DNA of 64,000 nucleotides from Cephalopachus bancanus (lineage: Eukaryota; Chordata; Mammalia; Primates; Tarsiidae). The notes below the pieces were generated by a model that ran no database searches, was not told the origin of the DNA, and saw only the letters and a list, made by a program, of their open reading frames with translations. Location of the stretch: contig JAPVLO010000073.1 of assembly GCA_027257055.1 (NCBI GenBank), positions 310,001-374,000 of the forward strand, read 5' to 3'. The position numbers and the translations under genes are program-made. Positions 23,961-36,418 of this stretch are shown in pieces. The first letter of the stretch is position 1; each line of letters opens with the position of its first letter.

Positions 23961-24200
23961 GGATTATAGGTAATAAGTCTAGTATTAGCCTCTTGTACTC
24001 CTACTGTGTCTACTTAACATGGCAGATACTGAGGTTCATTTAAAAGAAATAGCTCAGATCATACCACCCATCTGTTGAAATTCCTCCAGTGTCTTTGACT
24101 ATCTCTCATAGTAAAAGCCAAATCACTTTTGAAAGCCATTAAGGCATAAGTAATCTGAGTTTTCTCTTTTATATCACTCAATTTTTATCTTCTATCACTC
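23961..24200 (+). repeat. Ancient L2-type repeat fragment
   Basis: 'CAGATCATACCACCCATCTGTTGAAATTCCTCCAGTG' and 'AGTAAAAGCCAAATCACTTTTGAAAGCC' parallel the same old repeat as 19915-20430. In that family this text follows directly after the part seen there. Confidence 0.5.
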
Positions 24201-24255
24201 TTCATTTATTTTTTTAAACTGAATTCCACACAACTCAACCTCCCGGTTGTTCCTT

Positions 24256-24549
24256 GAAAACGCTAAGCATCCCGCGCCCTTGGGAGGCTGAGTTGAGTGG
24301 ATTGCCTGAGTCCACGGGTTCGAGACTTGACTGGGCAGCGAGACCTCATCTCTACAATAAATTAAAAAAATCAGCCGGGCGTGGTAGCCACATGCCTGTC
24401 ATTCCGGCTACTCGGAAGGCTGAGGCGGAAGGATCGCCGGAGCCCAGTAGGCGAGGCTGCGGTGGTGGGAGCGGCCACTGCACTCCAGTCTGGGCGACAG
24501 AGTGAGACTCCAACTCAAAGAAAAGAAAAGAAAAGAAAACGCTAAGCAT
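24256..24549 (+). mobile_element. Alu, slightly 5'-truncated, exact TSD
   Basis: The insert 24271-24534 lacks about the first 30 bases of the left monomer and begins CCCGCGCCCTTGGGAGG. The exact 15-bp duplication GAAAACGCTAAGCAT lies at 24256-24270 and 24535-24549. The tail is (GAAAA)n. It has the younger-group 5-nt deletion (GGGCAGCGAGACCTC). Confidence 0.96.
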
Positions 24550-25290
24550 GCTGTCACCTTGGAATACTAGACTTGTTCTTTCAGAACTTGTCACAAATAT
24601 CTACATGATACATTCCTTTGTATATACTCCTGTGTATATGTAGACAAATATATGTAGAGAGAAATTCATATATTTATATGTGTGTACATGGCTTAGTATA
24701 CTTATTTTCTAATTCTGTCTACTGAAAGATCCTAAACACAGTAACAACAGGTAGCAATGATTACCCATGTCTAAGACTATTATCTTACTAAATATCATCC
24801 TTTTGTTAATGGAACCAAAACATTCTGGAGAAATGGCCAACTTTAGAGCTGATGCAGGAAAAAGCACAAGCAACTTGTATTACCAGTAAGTAAGGACAAT
24901 CTAAAAAAATAAATAATAAATGGAAACAAGCTGTGAAAGGAAGCAGAAGGCAACCTAAAACAGTTCCTGATGGCCAAAGATAAAACAATTACTGTGAAAA
25001 CTTAATATTATTATTGAATTACAGCCCAAAGAATAAAATAAGTACTCTTAAGTTCATGTTTATGTAAATAAATGATTGAATAAGTAAATATGGCAAAAGG
25101 AACAAGCCCTCTAATGACAGAATTTCAAGTACATGTACAAGGAATGAGGGACATAGAAAATCGCTATTAGAACACCACAGAAATAATTGCTACAGGAAAG
25201 AGTTATTGAACCATGCTTATGATTAGTGTGTACCTCTGTCCACAAAAACATAATTTTCGGGAATATCCAATCTTTTAATACATTAATTAA
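24550..25290. other. AT-rich, nothing recognised
   Basis: No gene or repeat that I can name. The frame at 24988-24806 (minus) has no support. Confidence 0.5.
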
Positions 25291-25985
25291 TTCCTCTAGT
25301 GATGTTAACTTACATCCACTAACTCTTTGATACCCCTCTCTTAGCAGGTGAAGAGTAATCCCCTCCCATCTGAGTGTAGACTGGATTTAGTGACTTTCTT
25401 CCAACAAACTAAATAAGAAAAGGGAAAAGTGGTAACTTTATTCTGGAGAAATCTGGCAGACACCACCTTACCCAGTGATCACAGATAGCATTTCCAGTGA
25501 TAAGAGATGTTGATAACACAGACTTCACGCAATGAGACGACAAGGGCACTTCATCTCTGTTCTGTTCTTCATTCAAATTCATTACCCTTCTCTAAAAGAA
25601 AAAAAAAATCTCAGGCAAACTCATATTAAGGAATGTTCTACAAAATACTTGACCAATACTTGTAAAGACTGCAAGATTATGAAAAACGATGATAGAAGAG
25701 AAACTGTTATAGACTAGAACAGAACAACTGAGGAGACATCATGATCAAATTTCACATGGTGGCCTGGATTGCATCCAAGGCAAAGCACATTAGTAGGAAA
25801 ATAAGAAATCAAAATAAAATTTGTAGTACAGTCAAAAATATTGTACTAATGTTAATTTCTCTATTTTGGTAAATATACCATGGATATACTATAACCTCAA
25901 AAAAATCCACGTTAAAAAAGATACTGTCTTTAAAATGTTTCCATAAACTTAAAATTATTTCAAAAATTTAAAAAAAAAACTCTTT
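25291..25985 (+). repeat. Ancient A-tailed repeat, LINE 3'-end-like
   Basis: The part 25700-25985 runs 'GAGACATCATGATCAAATTTCACATGGTGGCCTGGATTGCATCC', 'AATAAAATTTGTAGTACAGT', 'ATTGTACTAATGTTAATTTCT', 'AAAATTATTTCAAAAATTTAAAAAAA'. This closely follows the 3' end of a common old mammalian interspersed repeat. I lean to an L1ME/L1MD-type 3'UTR but cannot fix the family. Confidence 0.45.
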
Positions 25986-26690
25986 GCAGCTACATCTCTA
26001 TTTTCTTTTCTTTATTCTTTTAAAAAATTACATTTTTTATATTTGAGGATTTTCACTTTTATTGGAGTCAATGTCTGCTTTTATATCTTTTCATATCATT
26101 ATGTTTCATAAAGCCATAAATACTTTTAGAAACTTCATTTCTTATAGTAGGTATTGATTTGTAATTTTTTTTCTTTTTTTACAAGATGACTTTCTTTATT
26201 ATAATCCCTTGGTTCTCCTCTTCTAACTTTTTGAAAAACTACTCTACATCAGTCTTTATTATTTCAATGTTGCAGTAAAACATTTCTTTGATTAGATCTT
26301 CATTAATGAGCTATCATGAGAGAACAGGAGTCAGGAGAACTGGGCTTCCTCCTAATTAGTGGTACAATTTTAAACTTCATGAGTTCTCTAAAATGAGGGG
26401 CTTAATTAGATTAGTGCTTTTATACTGTCTTAGTCACTAGGCTTTTTATTCAAAGTATGGACCTCCTTTCATCCAAAACCCCCTAGAAATAACATATTCT
26501 GCAAATCTAAAGTCTTGAGATAACTATTACTTTTAAAATACATTCTGCTATTCATTAATACTACAGATTTGTGATAGCTCTAGTGCTGATGTCATTTTGC
26601 AGTGAACATTTACTGTTTAATTGGGTTTATAGAACTTTATTTCTCTTTACTTTAAAGCAATTAACAGTTTCTTTTCTCAGAGTTGCATGT
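25986..26690. other. T-rich, nothing recognised
   Basis: Long T/A homopolymers and no identifiable repeat or exon. Confidence 0.5.
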
Positions 26691-27090
26691 AAGTCCAGCT
26701 CAAATTACATTTCCAACCCAGTTTCATCAACTCCCCTAGAAAACGTTGTTCCAGCAACACATTTTAGTCATTTTTCCTTCATCCACATGGGATGCTCCTT
26801 GTTTTCTACCTTGGGAATTCTCACTGTTTATTCAAGGTTCTACCTGTTCTTTCCATGATTTCCTTAAACACAGAGACAACTTTAATTGCCCTAAGATTTT
26901 TAAGTATTAGTTTACTTTATTTTTTGTTACTGTGACAATCTACTTGATTATACTTTTTGTTTTTATTTATATAGATGCATTTAACAATAAAATCTTAATT
27001 CCCTGAGATCAAAAATTGTGTCTTATTTAATTTTGTGCCCTTACTCCATCACGAATCCAACAGTGCCTGGCACATTATCTAGTGTTGCAG
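26691..27090 (+). repeat. L2-like 3' end
   Basis: 'CCCTGAGATCAAAAATTGTGTCTTATTTAATTTTGTGCCC' followed by 'CAGTGCCTGGCACATTAT' at 27001-27079 is the usual L2 3' pattern (CTTGAGGGCAGGGACTGTGTCTT...CAGTGCCTGGCACAT). The upstream part is less certain. Confidence 0.55.
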
Positions 27091-27880
27091 AGAGCACATG
27101 GTGCCTACACATTTATTTAAAAAGAAAAAAAGAGCTTATGAGGAAAGAAAAATAACATGTAAAATTATTTATAACCTACAACAGACTACAAATAATTTAT
27201 ATCCTAATCAAAATATGTAAATCAATTAATTAGAACATTCCTCAGAATTTCCACAAGCCATTTTTGGGGGACATTTTGCTTGAAATATTAAAACTGATTT
27301 TGTTTAGATTTCAGAACTACAGTCTTTTCAGTAACCTTGAGAGTTATGATAATGACAGACTAGGTTCTCTTTGATTTGAAGACTTGGCATAGGAGAATTA
27401 AAGCTCCTCCAAATGATTTAGACTCATGCAGTAGTTGGCTTTACACCTTTAATGATGTCATATGTACAAGATACACTATTTTGTGCGATTGAATCAAAAG
27501 TTTAAAACATTATTACTTATTTAAATATTTATGTATGCATATTATAAGCTGATGAAAGAGAGGCTAAACTAGTGTTCATCAATGAAAACTTCTTTATTAA
27601 ATAATAAAAACAACCAGAAGCAGCATTATTACGCATTCAAATTGTCAGAATGGAAGATAGAACTGTATTACATTATCTTGAGCAACAGACATGCAAACTT
27701 AATTGTTATTAAGAAGTTGAAATCTAGTCAATATTTTTTCCAAAAGGAATACTTTGACAAAAAGATCAGAAGAAAAATAATTTTTTATGAAATATCAACC
27801 ATGCATAAGATAGATGTCTTTTCCACTTATCATTTTCTTGAAAATTGCCGTGTGTGAAAAGTAAATGATTATGACATTTC
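27091..27880. other. AT-rich, nothing recognised
   Basis: A 91-codon plus-strand frame at 27582-27857 is Lys/Tyr/Ile-rich, as expected for AT-rich DNA. No known domain is visible. Confidence 0.45.
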
Positions 27881-29404
27881 AGCTCCAGCCAAGATGGAAT
27901 AGACCCTTTCCTCCCAGCTACTCGCTCTTACAATGAAAAAATCCTGGACCAAATACTACCTAGCAAGGACTGAAAGACTCTGGATGGTGAAAAGAAGAAG
28001 ATAGGCTACCTTGAGACTTGAGGAAGAATGACATGACAGTGATTTCTATGGGTTTCTGTATTATTTCCCTTATGCCCCAGAAACACTAACAGAAACAGAA
28101 TTTTAAAACTTCATAAGCACCAGGGAAAGACTGTTCCTTCTAGTTAAGGGTAAAGTGTAACCTAGCAGCAGAAAACCATCTTAGCAACATTCACCCAGAT
28201 CTAGCCAACACCAAAAGAAATGAACTACTCCCAATTCCTGTCTTCAACTTCCTGACCCTACTTCCCATTTTCATTAGCAATGAGCAAGAAACTGGCTATA
28301 AACCCACTGTCTCTGCAGAAGCAAGAAGTAGAGCTCTGCTTCTCCTGCCCAGTTGTGTCAGAGGAGCTGAGCTAAGCAGGGAGCTAATCTTTCTTCCCAC
28401 ATCTGGTGGAATCACTCAGCTGTATTTTTACTCCACCCGGATAGTGTCAGCAGAATCCAGTGGAAAGATGAGTCTCCACTCCACCCAGCATCAAAAAGAC
28501 TGAACAAGGTATTAAGAATCTGGGCTAGCAAGAACTCCATATCCTGGTGTCGACAGGGCCCATGGGAAGCTAAGCCTCCACACACATCCAGCAGCAAACT
28601 AGTTGAATGAGTTGATACAAAGCAGGGCCAGTCAGCACTCTAGTGCCTTCACCCCATAGTGGGAACCAGTGAGGGCTGAGTCTCCGCCCCCATCTGGAAT
28701 CAAACAGTTGGAATGAGGCCATCTTAGATAGACTGGCTGGTACTCTCTTACCCCCAAGTATCACTGAAACCCAAAAAGAAGCTAAAATTCTACCTCCACA
28801 CAGCATCGAGGAAGCAGAATGAGGCAGTGGGAAGATAAACTCTTAAAAGTCAACAGTAAGTACAACAACAAACCATCCAATTAGAAAATGGGCAAAAGAC
28901 AACTTTACACATTTCACAACCAATGATATAAGATCACAATTAAGTACATCAAAATCTGTTCATGTCCAACATGATTAGCTATATAAAATATAAACTAGAT
29001 ATATAATCTATCAGAATAGCCAAAATAAAAATTAGAAATAATACTCAATACTGGTGAGGATGCCTAGGATTACTTATACACTGCTGGTGGAAATTTATAA
29101 TAGAGCAGCTACTCTGAAAGTTTCTTACAATACTAAGCATGCTCTCACCGTATGACCCAGCAATTTCACTACTGGGGGAAAAAGAAAGCTCCACTTATCT
29201 CAGGAAAATGAAAACTTAAATTTATACAAAGTCCTGCACACAAATATTTATAGCAGCTTTATTCATAATAAATCCCAAACTTGAAACAACTCAATATCCT
29301 TCAAAAGTGAATTGTTAAAATATAATACATTCCTACTATGGAATACTAATTATTAATAAAAATAGCAAACTATTTATTAATACATACCAACTACTTAGAT
29401 GAAT

Positions 29405-29441
29405 CACACACACACTACACACACACACACACACATATATA
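29405..29441 (+). repeat. (CA)n microsatellite
   Basis: CACACACA units with one TACAC interruption, ending in CATATATAT. Confidence 0.95.
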
Positions 29442-29708
29442 TGCTGATTGGGGGGAAAAGACAGTTTCAAAGATCACATAATATAGGATTTCATTTATAT
29501 AATAGTTTTGAAATAGCAGAATTCTATAAATAGAGGACAGACAGATTTGTGGTTGTCATTGTTTAGGGAGGTGTGGAAAGAAGAAAGTTTGCTTTGGTTT
29601 TAAAGGGGTAGCAAGAGGAATTCTGGTGATGGAAACATTATAACTTGTAGCTTGACTGTGTTGGTGGTCATATAAACCCACACGTGATAAATTATCATAG
29701 AACTAAAT

Positions 29709-29718
29709 ACACACACAC

Positions 29719-29749
<31 letters not shown>
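29709..29749 (+). repeat. (AC)n microsatellite
   Basis: About 20 AC units with one AAC interruption. Confidence 0.97.
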
Positions 29750-29990
29750 GTGCATGGAAAATTTGCAAAGTCTGAATAAGTTTGAAGAAATGTAGCAAAG
29801 TCAATTTCCTGGCTGTTACCTTGAACTATATCTATTTGAGATATTATCATAGAACAGGTTTAAGGATATGTGGGATTTTTCAATTGTTTCTTAAACTGCA
29901 TGTGAACCTACAATTATCTCAAAAATGTTTCATTAAAGTAAATTGTGAAATATTTAAAACAAGACCAACTCAGTAAAGAATATTGCTTTG

Positions 29991-30312
29991 TTTTCCTTAG
30001 GAGTAGCATTCTGTATTTCAGTTAAATAAAATATTTTTTTTCCCGGAAACATCAAATCATAAGCCACACCTGAAATTATCTCCTTGGTTCTACAATATAC
30101 TTTGAATTATTTTCATGAATTCAGAGTCACACAAACTGACGGTATAAACCATCATTGCTAAGAGAAAAAAGCACTTTTAATCAGTACATGATATTCCTCT
30201 AATCTAGCAAAAGATCTATTGCAGTTATATTTTCATAGAATTTCATGATAAATGTGAGAGAAAAACACTAAATATTAACAATTCTATAGAAATCTTATGC
30301 ATGTTAACAAAA
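29991..30312. other. AT-rich, nothing recognised
   Basis: No identifiable feature between the old L1 and the long CA tract. Confidence 0.5.

Positions 30313-30314
<2 letters not shown>

Positions 30315-30371
<57 letters not shown>
30315..30371 (+). repeat. (AC)n microsatellite, long and pure
   Basis: About 28 uninterrupted AC units. It is the longest pure dinucleotide tract of the window and so likely to be length-polymorphic. The Cys-Val frame across it on the minus strand is an artefact. Confidence 0.98.
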
Positions 30372-30375
<4 letters not shown>

Positions 30376-31835
30376 AGCTGTGATGTTATTAAGCCTGGTA
30401 ACCATATACTTTGTATTTTGGAAACTAGTCTCAAAAGTTCACATATTGCAGGATTTTGACACAGGGCCACACATTTAAAAAATGTGGTAAGAAATATACT
30501 TTAAGAATGTGATAAGAAGTATTTTCCAAAGCATCGGACAATTTCTGATGAGTTGCATATATAAAACCTGACATTATTGTAAAAAAAATGAAATAAAAGT
30601 TTATTTGCAAAATGTACATTTTCATTTTCAATGAAGAGATAATTCTGAATAAACAATCTCTTGGGAACTTAAAATGTGCAGTAATACAATAATAAAGTAT
30701 ATTGTTATTTGCAGTGAAATCAGTTATTATCCTATTGTGTTATTCTTTATCAAGTCTGAAATATCTATAAGATATCTCAAGGAATACAAGTTAAAATAAG
30801 GATGGGATGGCATTAAAAATAGTGGTGGTGCCTAAAGTAAGATATGATTGATTGCTAGGTCATATTTTAAAAGCCTCAATACTTGAGGTGAAGGAATACG
30901 GATAAAAACTACAAGAAAAGTTTCAAAAATAAAGTAAAAGGTAACCTCAAGTCAGACCCAGAGTGAAAATTATAGATGGAGACAACAATCAAAAAAGGAA
31001 CTCTAAATTAAAACATAAAACTACCATAGGAAAAAATACTTTACAGTGTACTTCATTATCACATAAAAACTTCATTGTCAATGGCTCTGATCACATCAAA
31101 ACAAAACCCAAATAAGTTTATTGTTTCATGGCTGAGCCATGAAAGAAAATAAGTTTATCGGCTTGGACTGCCTTAGCCCTTGTGAGTATGAGTTGGTGAG
31201 AATGACATGTACATTAGTTAATATAAAGATCCACAAGTACAGTTTCTGAAGAGAGCTATTTTTTCTCGTCTAGTTTAAATGGAGTCTGTACATTAGGTTT
31301 GATGAGATAATGGTGGTATGAGAGATATAAAGTGACCTTTCTCAACATCTTGCAGGTGAAAAGGAATTTCTGCATCATATCAATAAAACATTTAAATTGA
31401 AACATTGAAAATTTATATTTAACAGCTAGACCATAAATTTGAAACTAAAAACTTATACTCTAATACTATTGTTTTATTATTACTATTCTAAAGAAATTGT
31501 AGGCATGAGATTTAGTGGGAAAGTCAAATTTATGAACGGAGTTAAGAACACTGAAAAATGTGACCAGAAATATAAATAGAATGTCTTTCTACTACAAAAA
31601 TGAAGCTTTATAGGATTTTCAGATATGGCTAAATTTCTATTTCTTAAAATCATAAAGAGAAACAGATGAAATGGCTGCCATAGGTCAGATGCATTGAAAG
31701 AGTCTGGTCAGATTGTAAAAGAGTCTCAGGTACTAGAAGGCAAAATCACTTTTACTTACCTGAAAAAGGCAAAGAAAAAAATACCTTAGGCACTGAAAAC
31801 AGAATGCTGTGGCTTCCATGTGAAAATATGTTGTT
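30372..31835. other. AT-rich, nothing recognised
   Basis: Homogeneous AT-rich DNA with short frames only. A few phrases near 30990-31080 faintly recall old L1 text, but not enough to annotate. Confidence 0.5.
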
Positions 31836-32148
31836 AATATGCAGGATAGCCGGGCTCGGTGGCTCAGCCTGTAATCCGCGCCTTGAGGCTGAGGTGAGTG
31901 GATTGCCTGAGCCCGCGGTTCGAGACCCGCCTGGGCAGCGAGACCTCATCTCTACAATAAATCAAAAAATCAGCCGGGCGTGGTAGCGCATGCTGTAATT
32001 CGGCTACTTGGAAGGCTGAGGCGGAAGGATCGCCGGAGCCCAGCAGGTCGAGGCTGCGGTGGCCGGAAGCGGCCACTGCACTCCAGTCTGGGCGACAGAG
32101 TGAGACTCCAACTCAAAAAAAAAAAACCAAAAAAAAATATGCAGGATA
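31836..32148 (+). mobile_element. Alu, full length, young type, exact TSD
   Basis: The Alu dimer lies at 31849-32135 between exact copies of AATATGCAGGATA (31836-31848 and 32136-32148). It has GCCGGGCTCGGTGGCTC at its start and the 5-nt deletion (GGGCAGCGAGACCTC). CpGs are well kept in both arms, with small deletions near 31874 and 31995. The tail is A12-CC-A9. CpG retention and the perfect TSD suggest recent insertion. Confidence 0.97.
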
Positions 32149-32550
32149 ACCACATTGTTACTCTAAAACTTCTGAAGGAAAAATTCAAATCACAAGAAAG
32201 ATAGTGTTTCATAACTATTGGTAATAAAATTGAGATGCTTCATTAGTATATTGTGGTGAATGCTTCTAATTTCACTGAATTATCCAAACTTTGATTGCCA
32301 TTTGTTTTGAAAAAAGTTGCCTCCAAAAATATCTTTTTTTTTTTAATCAATATTTTTTATTATGATTTTGTGGGGTACAGTTAAGGGTTAGGTGTACAAT
32401 TATGTTTCATTCAGGCACCCTGTTGATAAGAGGTGTTTCCCCATCCCCAGACAGATATTTGCAACTGTTAATCCCATCCCCCTCCACCCCATAGTTTCCC
32501 AGTACTGTCAGTCATTTTCTTATAGTATTACATTGGATGTTCAAGGTCCA

Positions 32551-35500
32551 TTATATGAGTGAGAACATGTGATACTCGGATCTTTGTTTCTGTGAGAGGT
32601 CACTCAGTATTATAGACTCTAGTTCCATCAGGTTGCTGCGAAATTCATGATTTTGTTCTTTTTTATGGCTGCGTAGTATTCCATCGTGCATATGTACCAC
32701 ATTTTTTTAATCCAGTCCTCTTTTGATGGGCAGCATCGTTGTTTCCAGGTTCATGCTATTGTGAACAATGCTGCGATAAACATACGTGTGCAGGTATATT
32801 TTTTATAGAGTGATTTGAGGTCTTCAGGGTATATTCCCAGTAGGGGGATTGCATATGGAAGGTAGATTTTTAGAGCTTTTAGGAATCGCCACACTACTTT
32901 CCATAGAGGTTGTACTAGTTTACACTCCCACCAACAGTGTACAAGTGTTCCCTTTTCACCACACCCTCTCCAGCAGCTGTTATTTTTTGAGTTGTTGATA
33001 ATTGCCATTCTGACTGGAGTTAGGTGGTATCTCACTGTGGTTTTGATTTGCATCTCCCTGATGATTAGTGAGATTGAGCATTTCTTCATGTGTTTGTTGG
33101 CTACTCGGATGTCTTCTTTTGTGAAGTGTCTGTTTATATCTTTTGCCCATTTTATAATGGGGTAGTTTGTTTTTTTCTTTTCAGCACATTTGAGTTCCTT
33201 GTAGATCCAGGATGTTAAGCCTTTGTCAGACCTAGAGTTGGCAAATACTTTTTCCCAGTCTGTAGGCTGTCTCCCTGCTCTCTTGATGGTTTCTTTGGCT
33301 TTGCAGAAACTTGTCAGTTTAATAAGGTTCCACTTGTCTATCTTCTCTCTTATGACCTGTGGGTTTCGGGTTTTGTTCAGGAATTGGATGCCAGTTCTGA
33401 TTGCCATGAGGGTATTTCCTTCCTTTTCTAAGGTTCTTATGGTTTGAGGTTTTACATTTAGGTCTCTGATCCATTTGGAGTTAACATTTGTGCATGGGGA
33501 TAGATAGGGGTCCTGTTTCAATCTTCTGCATGTGGTTAACCAGTTTTTCCAGCACCATTTACTGAATAGGTTCTCCTCTCCCCAGTGGTAGGTGGTGGGG
33601 GCTTTGTCGAAGATGAGTTGGTTGTGAAATTGAGGTTTTGCTTCTGGAATCTCAATTCTATTCCATTGATCTATATGCCTGCTCCTGTACCAATACCGAG
33701 CTGCTTTGATGATTGTAGCTTTACAGTAAAGTTTAAAATCTGGTAATGTGATACCACCTGCTTTGTTTTTTTTTTTTGCTGAGGATTGTTCTGCCTATTT
33801 TTGGACATTTGTGTTTCCATATGAATTCCTGTGTTGTTTTTTTCAGTTCTGAGAAGAATGTTGCTGGTAATTTGATGGGTATTGCATTGAATTTGTAGAT
33901 TGCCTTAGATAAGATGGACATCTTCACAATGTTGGTTCTTCCGATCCATGAGCATGGATATTTTTCCACTTGTTTGTGTCATCTTTGATTTCTTTGAGCA
34001 GTGTATTGTAATTATCATTGTAAAGGTCTTTCACTTCTCTGGTTATGAAGATGCCAAGGTATTTCATTTTTTTTGTGGCTATTGTGAATGGAATTGTGTT
34101 TTTTATTTGGGTTTCTGTGTGTTTATTATTGGTGTAGAGAAATGCAATTGTCTTTTGTGCATTTATTTTGAATTCTGAGACTTTGCCAAAGGCCTTTATC
34201 AATGTAAGGAGGCTTTTGACAGATTCTCTTGGGTTTTCAAGGTACACAATCAAGTCATCTGCAAAGAGAGATAATTTGACTTCCTCTTTTCCTGTTTGGA
34301 TACCCCTGATTGCCTCCTCTTCTCTGATTGCTCTAGCCAGGACTTCTAATACTATGTTGAACAGGAGGGTTGAGAGTGGGCATCCTTGTCTAGTTCCAGT
34401 TTTCAGGGGAATTGGTTCCAATTTTTGTCCATTTAGGAGTATGCTGGCTGTGGATTTCTCGTAGATGGCTTTTGCTATTTTGAGGTATGCCTAGATGTTC
34501 AAGGGTTTTTATCAAGAAGGGGTGCTGGATTTTATCAAAAGCTTTTTCTGCATCTAATGATATGATCATGTGGTTTTTGTTTTGACATCTGTTGATGAAT
34601 TTAATTACATTTATGGTGTTACAAATGTTGAGCCAGCCTTGAATCCCAGGAATGAAGCCTACTTGGTCATGATGGATGATTTTTGAGATGTATTTCTGAA
34701 TCTGGTTTGCTAGGATCTTGTTGAGAATTTAGCATCTATGTTCATCAAAGATATTGGCCTGTAGTTCTCTTTCTTTGTTGGATCTTTACCTGGCTTGGGT
34801 ATCAATGTGATGTTGGCTTCGTAAAATGATTTGGGGAGAGTTCCATCTTTTTCAATCACCTGGAATACCTTCAGTAGGATTGGTATCAGCTCCTCTTTGA
34901 ATGTCTTGTAGAATTCTGCTGGAAAGCCATCTGGACCAGGGCTTTTTTTTGTAGGAAGTTTTCTTATTACGTAGTCAATTTCCTTGATTGTTATTGGTCT
35001 ATTTAGGGTCTCAATTTCTTCTTGTTCCAACCTAGGTAGGTTGTGTGATGTCAGAAAGTCCTCCATTTCCTTAAGGTTTTCAAGTTTGTTTCCATACAAG
35101 TGTACGTAGTAGTCTCTAGTGATCTTTTGTATTTCTTCAGGGTCAGATGTGACTTTATCTTTTGTGTTTATGATTGTGCTTATTTGGTTTTTTTCTCGTT
35201 TTTTCTTGGTCAGTCTAGCTAGGGGACCATCGATCTTGTTTATCCTTTCGAAGAACCAGCTGTTTGTTTCATTGATTTTTTGTATTAATTTTTGTCTTCT
35301 ATGTCCTGGATTTGGGCTTTTATTTTGGTGATCTGGATTCTTCTGCTGATATTAGGGTTTTTGTGTCTTGCTTTTCCAGCTTCTTTAGGTGGCTTGTTAG
35401 GTTGTGAATTTCTGTTCCTTCCATTTTCTTCATGTGTGTTTGTAGGGATATAAATTCCCCTCTTACTACATCTTTCAGGGCATCCCAGAGATTTTGGTAA

Positions 35501-36346
35501 GATGTTTCTTCATTTTCATTTGTTTCCAGGTATCTTTTGATCTCTGTTTTGATTTCATCATTAACCCAGGAGTTGTTTAACATCATGCTGTTTAGTGTCC
35601 ATGTCTTTGTGGGTTTTGGGGGGACTTTGTTGGAGTCAATGTTAATTTTTATTCCACTGTGGTCCGAGAAGTTACATGGTAGAATATCGGTCCTTTTAAT
35701 TTGCCTATGCTTGATTTATGGCCGAGTATGTGGTCGATCTTAGAATATGTTCCATGTGGTGATGAGTAGAATGTGTATTCTGTGGTCTTTGGATGGAGTG
35801 TTCTGTAGGTATCAATTAAGTCCATTTGGTTCAAAGTCACATTGAGGTTCTGGATCTCCTTGCTGATTTTTTGTCCTGATGATCTGTCTAGGTTTGTGAG
35901 TGTGGTATTAAAGTCCCCAGTTATGGCAGTGTTAGAGTCAATATCTTTCTTTAGTTTTCCAAGAACTTGCTTTATGAATGTTGGCGCACCTATGTTGGGT
36001 GCATATATGTTTAGGGTACATATTTCTTGTTGATGGATTGAGCCTTTTATCATTATATAGTGGCCTTCTGTATCTTTTTTGAATTTTAATAGCTTAAAGG
36101 GTATTTTGTCCGAAATTAAGATCGCTACTCCTCTTTCTTTTGTATTCCGTTCGCCTGAAAGTTTGTTTCCCATCCTCTTACTTTGAGTCTGTGGGTGTCC
36201 ATTCTAGTGAGGTGAGTCTCTTGAAGGCAATAGATTGTTGCCTGATTATATTTTATCCATTTTGCCATTCTATGTCTTTTCAGTGGTGCATTTAGTCCAT
36301 TCACATTTAGGCTAATAATTGAAATGCAAGAGTTGATCTCTGTCAT
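32551..36346 (-). pseudogene. L1-ORF2: L1 ORF2 (EN-RT), broken by frameshifts
   Basis: The ATG is at 36346. Open pieces in sense order follow. 36346-36125 is the EN start, with SLNVNGLNAP and LQETHL (catalytic Asn and Glu). 36173-35649 is EN continued, with NIYAPN, GDFN (catalytic Asp/Asn) and SKIDHILG; the final SDH box lies just beyond a frameshift near 35690. 35586-35320 is a linker. 35099-34710 holds the RT fingers ([15 protein letters not shown]), ending at a one-base loss near 34729 relative to L1-1. 34421-33924 is the RT palm with [13 protein letters not shown]. Then come 33969-33733 and 33521-32751, the last with the [18 protein letters not shown] motif. All catalytic landmarks remain, but in several frames. 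Confidence 0.94.
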
Positions 36347-36418
36347 AAGGTTTTTACAGAGTTGTTCCTGTTTGTGTGTTGTCTTTCTTTGGGTTTTGGA
36401 GTTGGTTCATGTGTGTTT

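Larger units (their letters stand above)
27881..29990 (+). mobile_element. Old L1 (L1M-like): 5' part and ORF2 3' end
   Basis: 27881-28850 begins 'AGCTCCAGCCAAGATGGAATAGACC', which fits the 5' end of an old L1 (L1M/HAL1-like 5'UTR). The text with repeated 'CAGTGGGAAG' phrases is GC-richer than its flanks. 28855-29400 has 'AGAAAATGGGCAAAAGAC', 'ACACTGCTGGTGGAAATTTATAATA' and 'TATGACCCAGCAATTTCACTACTGG', all landmarks of the L1 ORF2 C-terminal coding sequence. The two parts are joined without the middle. This could be one internally deleted element or two adjacent ones. No intact frame exists. Confidence 0.65.

Noticed and set aside
30243..30470. Frame with a (Cys-Val)n core
   Set aside because: Produced by the (AC)n tract.
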